A stretch of 61,302 bases of DNA from Ruminobacter amylophilus (GTDB lineage Bacteria; Pseudomonadota; Gammaproteobacteria; Enterobacterales; Succinivibrionaceae), in NCBI RefSeq assembly GCF_900115655.1, contig NZ_FOXF01000012.1:1-61302 (forward strand). The letters run 5' to 3'. The number at the start of each line of letters is the position of its first letter. Within the stretch, counting starts at the first letter, position 1. Under the pieces are notes generated by a model. That model was not told the DNA's origin. It made no database searches and saw only the letters and a list, made by a program, of their open reading frames with translations. This document shows, one piece after another, positions 8,226 through 17,193 of this stretch. The position numbers were made by a program, and so were the translations under genes.

Positions 8226-9473
8226 TTAACAGATGGTGTCAGGATACATTTCAGATAGCTGCGCCTGAGCTTCGGCTATCAGAACCATGCGTCTTCTGTT
8301 AAGTTCCTTTGTGATGTCGGCTCCCTGAAAGCCGTCAGCCATGACCTCAGCCGTTTTTACTCTGGAAGCTCTGGCCAGAATGAAATTCAGAAAATAATCC
8401 GCGGTAAACGGTTCCTTTTCAAATCCTGAACGTCCGTGAAAATCAGCTCTCAGACACTGACCTACAATACCTGCCTGAACAGAGTCCTTGTAAGCTCCGG
8501 TATCAATGAACAGCCTGTTCAGATATTCCGGATTCTTTCTGCAGATTGCCATATAAGAGTGATAACGGCATATGTTCACGGCAAGCTTCTGGTAATTTTT
8601 AGGAACCTTCAGACGCTGACACATTTTTTCCACCAGAGGGACTCCGACAATCCGGTGTTTCTGTTCCTGCGGATTATCAGAAGCATATTCGATCATTTTC
8701 CCGAGATCATGGGTAAGCATGGCAAATCTGGTGACGGGATTTGCTGTGAGACCGGAAATACTTTTCAGTGTCAGCATGGTATGACTGAAAGCATCCTTTT
8801 CCGGATGATATTCAGGATTCTCCATTACCCGCTTAAGAGCGTAAAGTTCCGGAAAAAGAATTTCCAGTCCGCCTGTTTCATCAAGGAATTCAAAAAATAC
8901 TGAAGGAGTCCTCCCGGAAAGTGCTTTATGTACTTCCTGCCATACTCTTTCAGCCGTGAGATATTTAAGTTCTCCGCTCCGGGAAAGACTGCGGCAGAGT
9001 TCCTTTGTTTCAGGAGCTACCGAAAAACCCAAATGATGAAAACAGGAATAGAATCTTGCAAGACGCAGAACCCTCAGGGGATCTTCGGAAAAAGAATCGC
9101 TTACATGTCTCAGCACGCGGTTTTCCAGATCTTTCTGTCCGTTATAAGGATCGATAAGCCGGCCCTCATCGTCTTCGGCTATGGCATTGATTGTGAGATC
9201 CCTGCGCAGAAGGTCTTCCTCTATGGTGACGTCAGGACTGAAACTGCAGATGAATCCGGTATAACCGTGGCCTTCCTTGCGTTCGGTTCGGGCAAGAGCA
9301 TATTCTTCTGAGGTTTTCGGATGCAGAAATACCGGAAAGTCCCTGCCCACGCAGATAAAACCTTTTGCCGTCATTTCTTCAGGAGTGGCTCCGGTTACGC
9401 AGTAATCCCTGTCCTTCTGGGGGATTCCCAGCAGACGGTCTCTTACCGCTCCGCCGACAAGATATATCTTCAT
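8226..9473 (-). CDS. cca: CCA-adding enzyme (tRNA nucleotidyltransferase) with HD domain
   Basis: A 415-residue class II nucleotidyltransferase that adds or repairs the 3' CCA of tRNA. Visible are the N-terminal [10 protein letters not shown], the catalytic [40 protein letters not shown] and a C-terminal HD domain (LTHDLGK, then YHSYM), as in E. coli Cca, where the HD domain gives phosphodiesterase/phosphatase activity. The ATG at 9473 was chosen because AGGAGACAG precedes it and homology starts at MKIYLVGG; an in-frame ATG 18 codons earlier lacks both. It is convergent with uppP. Confidence 0.95.
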   Translation of the reverse strand: MKIYLVGGAVRDRLLGIPQKDRDYCVTGATPEEMTAKGFICVGRDFPVFLHPKTSEEYALARTERKEGHGYTGFICSFSPDVTIEEDLLRRDLTINAIAEDDEGRLIDPYNGQKDLENRVLRHVSDSFSEDPLRVLRLARFYSCFHHLGFSVAPETKELCRSLSRSGELKYLTAERVWQEVHKALSGRTPSVFFEFLDETGGLEILFPELYALKRVMENPEYHPEKDAFSHTMLTLKSISGLTANPVTRFAMLTHDLGKMIEYASDNPQEQKHRIVGVPLVEKMCQRLKVPKNYQKLAVNICRYHSYMAICRKNPEYLNRLFIDTGAYKDSVQAGIVGQCLRADFHGRSGFEKEPFTADYFLNFILARASRVKTAEVMADGFQGADITKELNRRRMVLIAEAQAQLSEMYPDTIC

Positions 9474-9750
9474 GTTCTGTCTCCTGATAATTTCTGTTTT
9501 AGTATGGCTGAATTCACTGATTGTCATGGTTCAGCAACTGATGATTAAATGATATGTCATGTCAGGAATTTGGCAAGTGTTTCCTGAGAAAAAATCTGCC
9601 GGTGACTGATCAATCCGTGAAATTATCAGACCATGATGCTGTCTATTTCTTATAATTGACGTGATTCAGAGGTTATTTTTGTTTAACCATGTCTAAAATG
9701 ATATTATTGTAAGAGTTGTTTCAGAATTTTCGTAACGGGATCTGTTATTT

Positions 9751-11712
9751 ATGTACAAGAAGTTTTTTGGTTTGAGTGAAGCACCTTTCAGCATTTCACC
9801 GAATCCAAAATTTTTCTATCTCAGCAGGCACCATCGTGAAGCCTTATCCATGCTTAAGCACGGCACTCAGGAGAGTGGCGGCTTTATTCTTTTTACCGGA
9901 GAGGTCGGTACCGGAAAGACCGTTATTCTGCGAACCATGATGCAGCAGATTCAGGAAGAAAACGAGCTTGAACTGGCGGTAATTTTTAATCCCGCGCTGT
10001 CTCTGATAGAACTGCTGGAAACCATATGTCATGAATTCGGAATTCCTTTTGCCGAAGGTTCATCAAAGAGAGTGCTGCTTCAGAACATCAGCGATTTTCT
10101 GACTGAAAACTACAGAAAGGGACGCAGGGCTCTTCTGATGATCGATGAGGCTCAGCATCTGAGCGATGAACTGATAGAGCAGGTTAGACTGCTTACCAAC
10201 GTCGAGACGGATAATACCAAGCTGCTTCAGGTGATTCTGGTGGGACAGCCGGAACTTCAGGACAAGTTCAGGCAGGTGCACATGCGCCAGATTGCCCAGC
10301 GTATAACCGCAAGATTTCATCTTCTGCCGCTGTCTCTTTACGAGGTTGATTCCTATGTGAGATTCCGTATGCAGTCAGCAGGATGTCTGCAGGTGATTTT
10401 TACTCAGGGTGCCATCAGGGAGCTTTACAGAATTTCCGGAGGTATTCCGCGTATTATAAACGTATGCTGTGACAGGGCTCTTCTTGCCGCCTATGTGGAC
10501 AATTCTCATTTTATTGAGCGAAAGCACATGCTTCAGGCCATTCATGAGGTTATGGGAACCAAAAGCTTTATCAGTACGGTGAAGGAGTATCTTGCTTCAG
10601 GTCAGCTGCTGAATTACTGGTTCCGTCTGTCGGCCGGAGTCATTCTGGCTGCCGCCGCCGGGCTCGGAGCCGGATATCTGCTGTGTCATCACAACGGTGC
10701 CGAACTTAAGACTGAACTCATAAGACGTCTCAAGGCTGACGATGAAATCATCAGGTACAGGGAAGCCATAAGGGACATCAACGGCAGAAGGGCAGAGCAG
10801 GAAAGCATCATCAGAGAGCAGACCCGTTACGGTACCGATGTGCTGAACAGCTCCTTTGAAGAGGATTCATGGAAAAAACTCCTTCGTGAATGGGGTTTTG
10901 CCGATGCCTCCGGCAATTTTGACAGTGACTGTGCCTATATCAGAAATGCGGGATTCAGATGCTTTGCCGGAAACGGCAGTCTCACGGAACTTGAGAAATA
11001 CAACGTACCGGCGGTGATATCCCTGCTGGACGGTAAACTCAGACCATTTCATGCCGTGCTGCTGAAACTCAACGACAATTACGCCTCTCTGCTTATCAAC
11101 AACCGCGAGTGGATAGTGAAAAGAGATTTCGTCAACGAGTCCATGGAAGGTGATTTCAGGCTGATATGGCCTCTTCCTGCCGGAGAGGAAACAGTCAGCC
11201 GTAAAAGCGGAAGTGAAGCGCAGATGAAGCTTTATGAAATGCTGAACCGTTATGAGGATACCGACACCTATGCCTTTAACGGATACGACAAAACCATGGC
11301 GAATCGAGTGAAGAAGGTACAGCAGTCTCTCGGAATCAAGGCTGACGGTTATGCCGGAATCGATACCCTGTGGGCTCTGCTTCCTTATACGGAAACCGAC
11401 CATCCGCTATATGAGGAATATATTGCTTCTGCCGAATATGAGGCCAACATCAGATCCATGGTTGACAGCTACAACGGTGGTTCCGGACAGTCTGAAAACA
11501 CTTCACCTGAAGTAACGGACACTGACGACGAGGATAAATTGTTTCATGATGCGGTGATGAGTGAACAGAGCGTCTCCGACGGCTCTTCGACCGTCAAAAT
11601 TACGAAAGATCCCGGAGACAGGGAAAAAACAGATGCTTCCGATACCGGAGCGGAAGCCATAACCGTAGGTGATTTACTTGAAAGCGGGGCTGAACAGGAG
11701 GCAGAGAAATAA
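9751..11712 (+). CDS. gspA: Type II secretion assembly ATPase GspA/ExeA
   Basis: A 653-residue protein of the ExeA/GspA family. An N-terminal AAA ATPase has Walker A at residues 50-57 (GEVGTGKT) and Walker B ALLMIDEAQ (about 130), a sensor region GQPELQDKF, then a single membrane segment at about 289-311, and a periplasmic part with a peptidoglycan-binding-1-type repeat (VKKVQQSLGIKADGYAGIDTLWAL, about 530-553). GspA with GspB opens peptidoglycan so the type II secretin can be assembled. The acidic Ser/Asp-rich tail (about 575-653) is poorly conserved. The gspB ATG follows its stop by two bases. No other secretion genes are in the window. Confidence 0.9.
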   Translation: MYKKFFGLSEAPFSISPNPKFFYLSRHHREALSMLKHGTQESGGFILFTGEVGTGKTVILRTMMQQIQEENELELAVIFNPALSLIELLETICHEFGIPFAEGSSKRVLLQNISDFLTENYRKGRRALLMIDEAQHLSDELIEQVRLLTNVETDNTKLLQVILVGQPELQDKFRQVHMRQIAQRITARFHLLPLSLYEVDSYVRFRMQSAGCLQVIFTQGAIRELYRISGGIPRIINVCCDRALLAAYVDNSHFIERKHMLQAIHEVMGTKSFISTVKEYLASGQLLNYWFRLSAGVILAAAAGLGAGYLLCHHNGAELKTELIRRLKADDEIIRYREAIRDINGRRAEQESIIREQTRYGTDVLNSSFEEDSWKKLLREWGFADASGNFDSDCAYIRNAGFRCFAGNGSLTELEKYNVPAVISLLDGKLRPFHAVLLKLNDNYASLLINNREWIVKRDFVNESMEGDFRLIWPLPAGEETVSRKSGSEAQMKLYEMLNRYEDTDTYAFNGYDKTMANRVKKVQQSLGIKADGYAGIDTLWALLPYTETDHPLYEEYIASAEYEANIRSMVDSYNGGSGQSENTSPEVTDTDDEDKLFHDAVMSEQSVSDGSSTVKITKDPGDREKTDASDTGAEAITVGDLLESGAEQEAEK

Positions 11713-11714
11713 AG

Positions 11715-12563
11715 ATGTCATTGTTTTTTGATGCTGATAAAATCATGGACAATCCTGAGATTGCCGCTGCCCATGCTTATGAAACGGCCAGAATCAGAAA
11801 GGGGCGTATCCTGTTTTACTCACTGCTGACGGCTGTCGGCATTGCCTCATTTACAGGTTATTATCTGTTTGAACAGAAAAGGATTGACGATGAGTTTGCG
11901 GTACGCAGGGAAGCTCTTTTAGGCAATCTTGAAAAAGAACTTGCCGGTATGCGTCATGATTTTACCCCTGACGACAGTTCAAATTATCCTTATGTTGAAC
12001 CATCAAAACCTCATGAATTCACCGTTAAGCATCTTTCAGGCAAATCATCTCCGACAGAATATGTATTTTCACGTGATGAGCAGCAGACCTCAAGAGAACA
12101 GCGTGAAAGGAGTATTGAGAGCGATGCGGAAAAAATCAATGCGGCTCTGAGAGGAGAAAGCGGTCAGAACGGTACTTCCGCTGATGCAAAACGCAGAGTG
12201 GTCAAAAAGGATCTGAAGGCGGTTTTTGACGAGGCCGTCAACTCAACCAATACCGGAGATCTCAACTTCAGCATACCGGATACCTCCTCCTACAGTTCCG
12301 TAAATGATTCAGCCACCCGTGATGCCACGGATATCAGCATGCTGTCATCGAATCTGAGAAACGCCATTCCTCCGTTTGTCTATTCATCACATAACTATTC
12401 CACCGATGCATCAAAACGCAGTATCACCCTAAACGGCAGCGTTATTAAGGAAGGTGGAACCTACAAGAATCTTGAGATTCTTAAAATAGCCGAAAATCAC
12501 GTGATTATGAGGGTGAACGGCAAGAGCTTTTCCATCAGGGCAATGGAAGATTACAGACAGTAA
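11715..12563 (+). CDS. gspB: Type II secretion assembly factor GspB/ExeB
   Basis: A 282-residue inner-membrane protein with a short cytoplasmic start, one membrane segment (about 31-51), a long low-complexity periplasmic linker and a C-terminal GspB domain (about 218-282: IPPFVYSSHNYS, RSITLNGSVIKEGG, LEILKIAENHVIM). It partners GspA in placing the type II secretin in the outer membrane. Its ATG is two bases after the gspA stop, so the pair is coupled. The domain at the very end is the part that identifies it; the rest would not. Confidence 0.88.
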   Translation: MSLFFDADKIMDNPEIAAAHAYETARIRKGRILFYSLLTAVGIASFTGYYLFEQKRIDDEFAVRREALLGNLEKELAGMRHDFTPDDSSNYPYVEPSKPHEFTVKHLSGKSSPTEYVFSRDEQQTSREQRERSIESDAEKINAALRGESGQNGTSADAKRRVVKKDLKAVFDEAVNSTNTGDLNFSIPDTSSYSSVNDSATRDATDISMLSSNLRNAIPPFVYSSHNYSTDASKRSITLNGSVIKEGGTYKNLEILKIAENHVIMRVNGKSFSIRAMEDYRQ

Positions 12564-12570
12564 TCTGACA

Positions 12571-12599
12571 GAAAATGCACCGGAAGGTGCATTTTCTAT
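12571..12599 (+). terminator. Terminator of gspAB
   Basis: An 11-bp perfect stem (GAAAATGCACC/GGTGCATTTTC) with a GGAA tetraloop and a T-rich tail, directly after gspB. Confidence 0.85.
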
Positions 12600-12656
12600 T
12601 TAATGGATTAACCGGAAGATGTTTGGATTTCATCTCCGGGTTAACTGCGAAACCTG

Positions 12657-13502
12657 TTAGTAATAATAGTCATCTTTACGACGGCGAGGTCTTGGGAGAT
12701 AAACAAGAATAACACCTACGATGGCACCGATAAGAGCAATGAGTCCGCCCTGTTTCCACCATCTGAGCTGCATATCCTGATCCTTTGTTTCCAGTTTGGA
12801 TGAAAGCTCTTCGTTTTCTTCGGCTGTTTCCTTCATCTTCACTTCCATTTCCTCGTGAACCTGCTTCAGCTCGGTATAGGCCTTTTTGAGTCTGGTGAGT
12901 TCTTCAGTGGCTTTCTTGAGTTCTCTCATTGATTCACTGTCAATGTTATCAAGCTTGTACTTTAAGCTGCTGTTTTCCTCTTCCAGCTTGGATACCTTGT
13001 AACGGTTGCTTTCCTCACGCTGAATTTCTCTCTTCGGAATCCATACAATGGTGTCTTTCGGAGTGCGTACTTCCACGTAATCATTCTTTTCTGAAAGAAC
13101 TTCAACTCTTTCCCCGATTTTAATCTGACCGCTAAGCTTATACTGCTTGCCCGGACCTCGGGTTGCCCAGACACTGCTTTCGTCAGAAACATAAGCAACG
13201 TAAGAAACCTTGCGTGAAGGAGTCTTCTCAGCAGCAGCTTCAGGTGCCGCGGCAGGTTTGGCCTTTTCTTCATTACCTGATACCTGTGCTGATTCAGCCT
13301 GAGGAACTGATTCCCTGCGAACTTCAGGAGCTTCGGTCTTTACAGCTTTTACCGGAGCGGCGGTCTGCTTTTCAGCCTGTTTTACTTCCGGTTTTTCAAT
13401 ACGTTCCGCACTTACTTCGGTTAATTCAAGAGCAACTGCATTTGATACAACAGATAAAGACAACAGGGTGCTGCCGATAAATGCTTTAGTAAACTTACGC
13501 AT
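12657..13502 (-). CDS. YgiM-like SH3-domain membrane protein (TIGR04211 type)
   Basis: A 281-residue envelope protein. Order: signal peptide (about 1-24), a Lys/Glu/Ala/Pro-rich linker (about 25-95), a bacterial SH3 domain (about 97-160, with WATRGPGKQYK and VWIPKREIQ), a long coiled coil (about 170-250), a C-terminal membrane segment (about 256-274) and a basic RPRPRRRK tail ending in YYY. This matches E. coli YgiM in plan, and the neighbourhood with cca and uppP also matches. The role is unknown, presumably an interaction in the envelope. AAGGATAAAAC precedes the ATG. It is convergent with gspB and followed by its terminator. Confidence 0.85.
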   Translation of the reverse strand: MRKFTKAFIGSTLLSLSVVSNAVALELTEVSAERIEKPEVKQAEKQTAAPVKAVKTEAPEVRRESVPQAESAQVSGNEEKAKPAAAPEAAAEKTPSRKVSYVAYVSDESSVWATRGPGKQYKLSGQIKIGERVEVLSEKNDYVEVRTPKDTIVWIPKREIQREESNRYKVSKLEEENSSLKYKLDNIDSESMRELKKATEELTRLKKAYTELKQVHEEMEVKMKETAEENEELSSKLETKDQDMQLRWWKQGGLIALIGAIVGVILVYLPRPRRRKDDYYY

Positions 13503-13673
13503 GTTTTATCCTTGCTTATAGTCTTTTCATAAAAAATTAAAGTACCTGTTATTTTACCCTAAATGTGAAAAAAATCTACACATGGTGTATTTATCACCGG
13601 GGAGACGTGTTTTTAAAATACCGGTAAATCCTGAAAAAACTGCTGTGTTTTCATTGTTCTGAGGAACATAAAG

Positions 13674-13706
13674 AAATCCCGCGGGTCACTTCAACCTGCG
13701 GGATTT
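13674..13706 (-). terminator. Terminator after the phosphate permease operon
   Basis: A 13-base stem with one mismatch (AAATCCCGCGGGT / ACCTGCGGGATTT), 7-base loop, T-rich on the minus-strand side. It is 29-61 bases after the permease stop. Confidence 0.7.
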
Positions 13707-13734
13707 CTGCCTTCTATTCTGATTACGTCCTCAA

Positions 13735-15009
13735 TCAGCCTGCATAAAACAGAATCAGCTTGAAGATATAGTAGAAGAGTATGGAGAAAAACGCTCCGGC
13801 AGGAAGGGTAACCACCCAGGAAACTATGATGTTACGTACGATGGTCAGGTTGATGGCGGCTATACCTCGGGCGAGACCAACCCCCATGATGGCTCCAACG
13901 AGAGTCTGAGTGGTGGAAATAGGCAGACCGGTTCCTGAAGCGATAACCACGGTGCTTGCAGTGGCAAGCTGTGCGGCAAAGCCGCGGCTCGGGGTCAGGG
14001 CCGTAATGCCGGAACCGACGGTGCTCATAACCTTGTAACCGAAGGTACCGAGACCGACAACCATGCCGACGGCACCTAAAGGAAGTATCCACCATGGCAT
14101 TTCCGCACTGGCGGACATGTCTCCGTTGTTGGTAAGAATGGTGGCAACGGATGCCAGAGGTCCGATGGCATTGGCCACGTCATTTGAACCGTGTGCAAAG
14201 GCCATTGCGCATGCTGTCATCAGCATGAGAATTGAAAACACCTTTTCCACATTGGCGTAATGCTCTTTGACATCCAGGGTCTTATCAAACTTCTTGTATC
14301 TGAGAATGACGGCTGATATCACCGCACTTACAAGAGCGATGATGAGACCGAAGCCCCAGCTTTCTTCGGTGGTCAGATTGAGATTTACGTGTTTTAAGCC
14401 TTTCTCAATGGTAACCACACTGATAAGAAGAATGGTGAGAAACACGTAATACGGAGCAAAGCGCTTGGCATGCTTTAAAGGATGATAGCGCCAGAAAATG
14501 AATCTCTGAATGTGCAGGAACAGAACGAAGGCCAGAATACCGGCTATGACCGGAGTGATAATCCAGGAACCCACAATGCCGGTGAACATGTCCCAGTGAA
14601 TTGCAGAAAGTCCTGAGCTTACTATGCCGAAACCGACAATGGCTCCGATGATTGAGTGTGTTGTTGATACCGGCCAGCTGAAGTAGGAAGCCAGAACAAG
14701 CCAGATGCCTGCTGCCAGCATGGAGCTTACCATCCCCAGAATCATATCCACTGCCGCTATATTCGCAGAGCTGTCTATAACCCTGTCCTTTATGGTTGAT
14801 ACAACCTCTCCGCCTGCAAAGTATGAACCGAGAAATTCAAAAATAATCGCTATGATGATAGCGTTTCTTACGGTAAGTGTTTTGGTACCTACGGACGTTC
14901 CCATCGCATTGGAAACGTCATTAGCCCCGATACCCCAGGCCATTAAGAATGCCACAGCTCCCGCAAAGAAAATGATAACGGAGCTGTGTGCCAGAAGAAA
15001 ATCCATCAT
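13735..15009 (-). CDS. pit: Low-affinity inorganic phosphate transporter, PiT family
   Basis: A 424-residue polytopic inner-membrane protein with the two inverted PiT signature repeats: GIGANDVSNAMGTSVGTKTL near the N-terminus and AHGSNDVANAIGPLASV in the second half, plus GLPISTTQTLVGAIMGVG. The length is typical. PiT proteins import metal-phosphate with protons or sodium. The gene follows the DUF47 gene by 6 bases, and this pairing is widespread; the DUF47 protein is believed to modulate its partner. AAGGA precedes a double ATG; I took the first. No Pho box is visible. Confidence 0.93.
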   Translation of the reverse strand: MMDFLLAHSSVIIFFAGAVAFLMAWGIGANDVSNAMGTSVGTKTLTVRNAIIIAIIFEFLGSYFAGGEVVSTIKDRVIDSSANIAAVDMILGMVSSMLAAGIWLVLASYFSWPVSTTHSIIGAIVGFGIVSSGLSAIHWDMFTGIVGSWIITPVIAGILAFVLFLHIQRFIFWRYHPLKHAKRFAPYYVFLTILLISVVTIEKGLKHVNLNLTTEESWGFGLIIALVSAVISAVILRYKKFDKTLDVKEHYANVEKVFSILMLMTACAMAFAHGSNDVANAIGPLASVATILTNNGDMSASAEMPWWILPLGAVGMVVGLGTFGYKVMSTVGSGITALTPSRGFAAQLATASTVVIASGTGLPISTTQTLVGAIMGVGLARGIAAINLTIVRNIIVSWVVTLPAGAFFSILFYYIFKLILFYAG

Positions 15010-15015
15010 GTATCC

Positions 15016-15693
15016 TTATGATTTGGTGATCATCAGTTCGAGTCTGGAGCCCACTCTTAAAGCCTGATCGGCAAGGTCCCCGATTTTTTCAAGAATCTTG
15101 TAGATAAACATGGCATCGATAGGATTCAGATCCTTTTCCCTGATAAATACCTGTCTTCTGAGGTTAATCTGCATGTGATCGGTGTCGTCCTCGATAAGGT
15201 CTATTTCCTTAACCATGCTCTGAACAAGTGAAAGCTCTTTGCCTCTGAAGCCGCTTTCAAGCAGATCTTCAAGTTCATTGATAACTTTTTTTGTGAGCTC
15301 CACAGCTTCGATGCTGCGGTTCAGATAAGTGAGGAAGTCTTTCTTGATGTCTGCAGGGATGGTGAGCTGTCTTCCCAGCATAAGACCGGAGATGTCTCGG
15401 GCAATATTGGCGATTTTATCTTCCTGAGTTACCAGTTCGAGCAGATAGGTTCTGTCCACAGGCATGAAAAGTGAATTTGGAAGATTGATGCGAATGTCCT
15501 TTTTGATTACATCTGCTGCTCTTTCGAACTGACAGATCATCCGCTGCTCACTGGAAGCCTTGTCCCAGTCATCATTGAAAACACCATCGAAAAAAGGAGG
15601 AAGGTGGGAACAGCATTCATAGATGTTGTTGATGTGTTCGTAAAGAGGTTTAAGAGGAGATTTAGCAAAAAGATTCAGAAAATTTACTTGCAT
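15016..15693 (-). CDS. DUF47 / PhoU-like phosphate transport regulator (TIGR00153)
   Basis: A 225-residue helical protein of the TIGR00153/DUF47 family, a distant relative of PhoU. It begins MQVNFLNLFAKSPLKPLYEH, typical of the family, and has the PhoU-like acidic metal-binding pattern in its middle (ITQEDKIANIARD-type and IDLIEDDTDHMQ segments). The ATG at 15693 was preferred to one 12 codons earlier because the family starts there. It is the first gene of the two-gene operon with the PiT permease, 6 bases apart. A role in controlling the permease is inferred from the constant linkage. Confidence 0.88.
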   Translation of the reverse strand: MQVNFLNLFAKSPLKPLYEHINNIYECCSHLPPFFDGVFNDDWDKASSEQRMICQFERAADVIKKDIRINLPNSLFMPVDRTYLLELVTQEDKIANIARDISGLMLGRQLTIPADIKKDFLTYLNRSIEAVELTKKVINELEDLLESGFRGKELSLVQSMVKEIDLIEDDTDHMQINLRRQVFIREKDLNPIDAMFIYKILEKIGDLADQALRVGSRLELMITKS

Positions 15694-16038
15694 AAAGATT
15701 ACTCTTAATTTAATTGAAATGTGATACATATTTTACTTTGAAGAGCCTAAATAATCAATAAATCATTTATTACCATCCTGTACGTCCGGCGTGACGGGAA
15801 GAAGAGAAAAACTTAAAAAATCATCCTGGGGCTTAAGGATGTCAGGTATTCATACGTGGTGGAAAACGGGAGTTTTTTCAGGAATGTTCCCGGATTTTGT
15901 GATGTGATTTCGTAAAGGAAAAAGCCCAACTGTGCTAAAATCTTTAGCTTATTGAGGAGCCGGGACAACGGCTTGATTATACGTAAAGGTCTGTTCATCT
16001 CAGGTTCATACAGATTGACACATAAGAGGAAGACGGTT

Positions 16039-17193
16039 TTGAGTAATGAAATTGAAATAAAGCTTATGGTTCAGCCGTATATGGCAGCGGACGGTAACGG
16101 TCCGAAGGAAAAAATTCAGACTCCGTATGCTGAAAGCGGCGTGGACGGTCAGTCATTTATTGCGGGTATGAACAGACTTCTGAATGATTCCGAAGCTACG
16201 GTTATAAGCTCCTGCGATCTCGATCTGGAAAACAGTTACTATGACACTGCGGATCTGGCCCTATACAAAGTGGGAATAGCACTCAGAGTCCGTAAAACCG
16301 GCAGTGACATCGAGGCAACGATCAAAACCCGCCGCATGAGTCAGGGCGGCATTCACGTTCATCCCGAGTATAACATTCCTCTTGTTGAAAAACCGGAGGT
16401 TCCCGACCTGAAAATTTTCCCGGAACATATTTTTACCGGGCTCGACGTCGAAGCACTGCAGAAGGCTGTTTTTGAAAACATGGCTCAGAACTGCAGACGT
16501 CATATATGGCTTGTTTCATACAGGAGAACGGAGATAGAGATAAGCTACGACCGGGTCAGCTATAAAACCGCTGACGAAGGACGTGTGTCGGGACAGGAAG
16601 TCGAGCTCGAACTGAAAAAGGGCAGTGCACGCGCATTAAGGGAATTTGCCGAGGGTCTTATTGAATCCGTTTACGGAGCCGGACTGGCGGTTTTCAGACC
16701 AGAAAGCCTCAGCAAGATGCACAGGGCCGCCATCTATGCCGGAATCTCCCGTCTGGATCCGCCTGCCGTGGATGACACCGGTATTTCCGGGGGAGCCGGT
16801 CACTCATCTTCAGAACAGACTGAAAAGAACCTGGCAGGGCTTATGAGTGTCCTGAGCCGTTCGGCAAGCATTCTCTATCTCGGAGATGCCGGAAGAACAT
16901 CTGAATGCGCTGAAAAGACCATGGGGATAATTATGCTTGCCTTAAGAAAAGTCATCGACACCGGCAATGACGCGGATTTCGTTTATTCCGGCAGGTACGC
17001 ACCGATGCAGTCGCTTCTTGCCGGATTCATAAGGCATAATCCGGAACTTGATGTCTGTGAGCCGTCGAATGAAAGCTCCGAAAGAATCTTTGTAAAGAGA
17101 GCATGGGCTCTCGACAGACTTCTTACCGGCGCGGATTTCATCAGAGTGCTGCTTGAAATCAATTTTGCGGGGCTTGAGGAGGAGTCAGTATGA
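16039..17193 (+). CDS. CYTH-domain inorganic triphosphatase, YgiF-like
   Basis: A protein of about 384 residues with an N-terminal CYTH domain. The hallmark ExExK reads EIEIKL right after the start; further Lys/Arg/Glu-rich strands follow (RVRKTGSDIEATIKTRR, EVELELKKG). E. coli YgiF hydrolyses inorganic triphosphate. The C-terminal part (about 290-384) is a weak, short helical region where YgiF has a CHAD domain. The start is most likely the TTG at 16039, with AGAGGA nine bases before it and the CYTH motif four residues in; an ATG at 15952 would add 29 odd residues. The stop overlaps glnE by 4 bases, the same pairing as ygiF-glnE in E. coli. Confidence 0.8.
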   Translation: MSNEIEIKLMVQPYMAADGNGPKEKIQTPYAESGVDGQSFIAGMNRLLNDSEATVISSCDLDLENSYYDTADLALYKVGIALRVRKTGSDIEATIKTRRMSQGGIHVHPEYNIPLVEKPEVPDLKIFPEHIFTGLDVEALQKAVFENMAQNCRRHIWLVSYRRTEIEISYDRVSYKTADEGRVSGQEVELELKKGSARALREFAEGLIESVYGAGLAVFRPESLSKMHRAAIYAGISRLDPPAVDDTGISGGAGHSSSEQTEKNLAGLMSVLSRSASILYLGDAGRTSECAEKTMGIIMLALRKVIDTGNDADFVYSGRYAPMQSLLAGFIRHNPELDVCEPSNESSERIFVKRAWALDRLLTGADFIRVLLEINFAGLEEESV

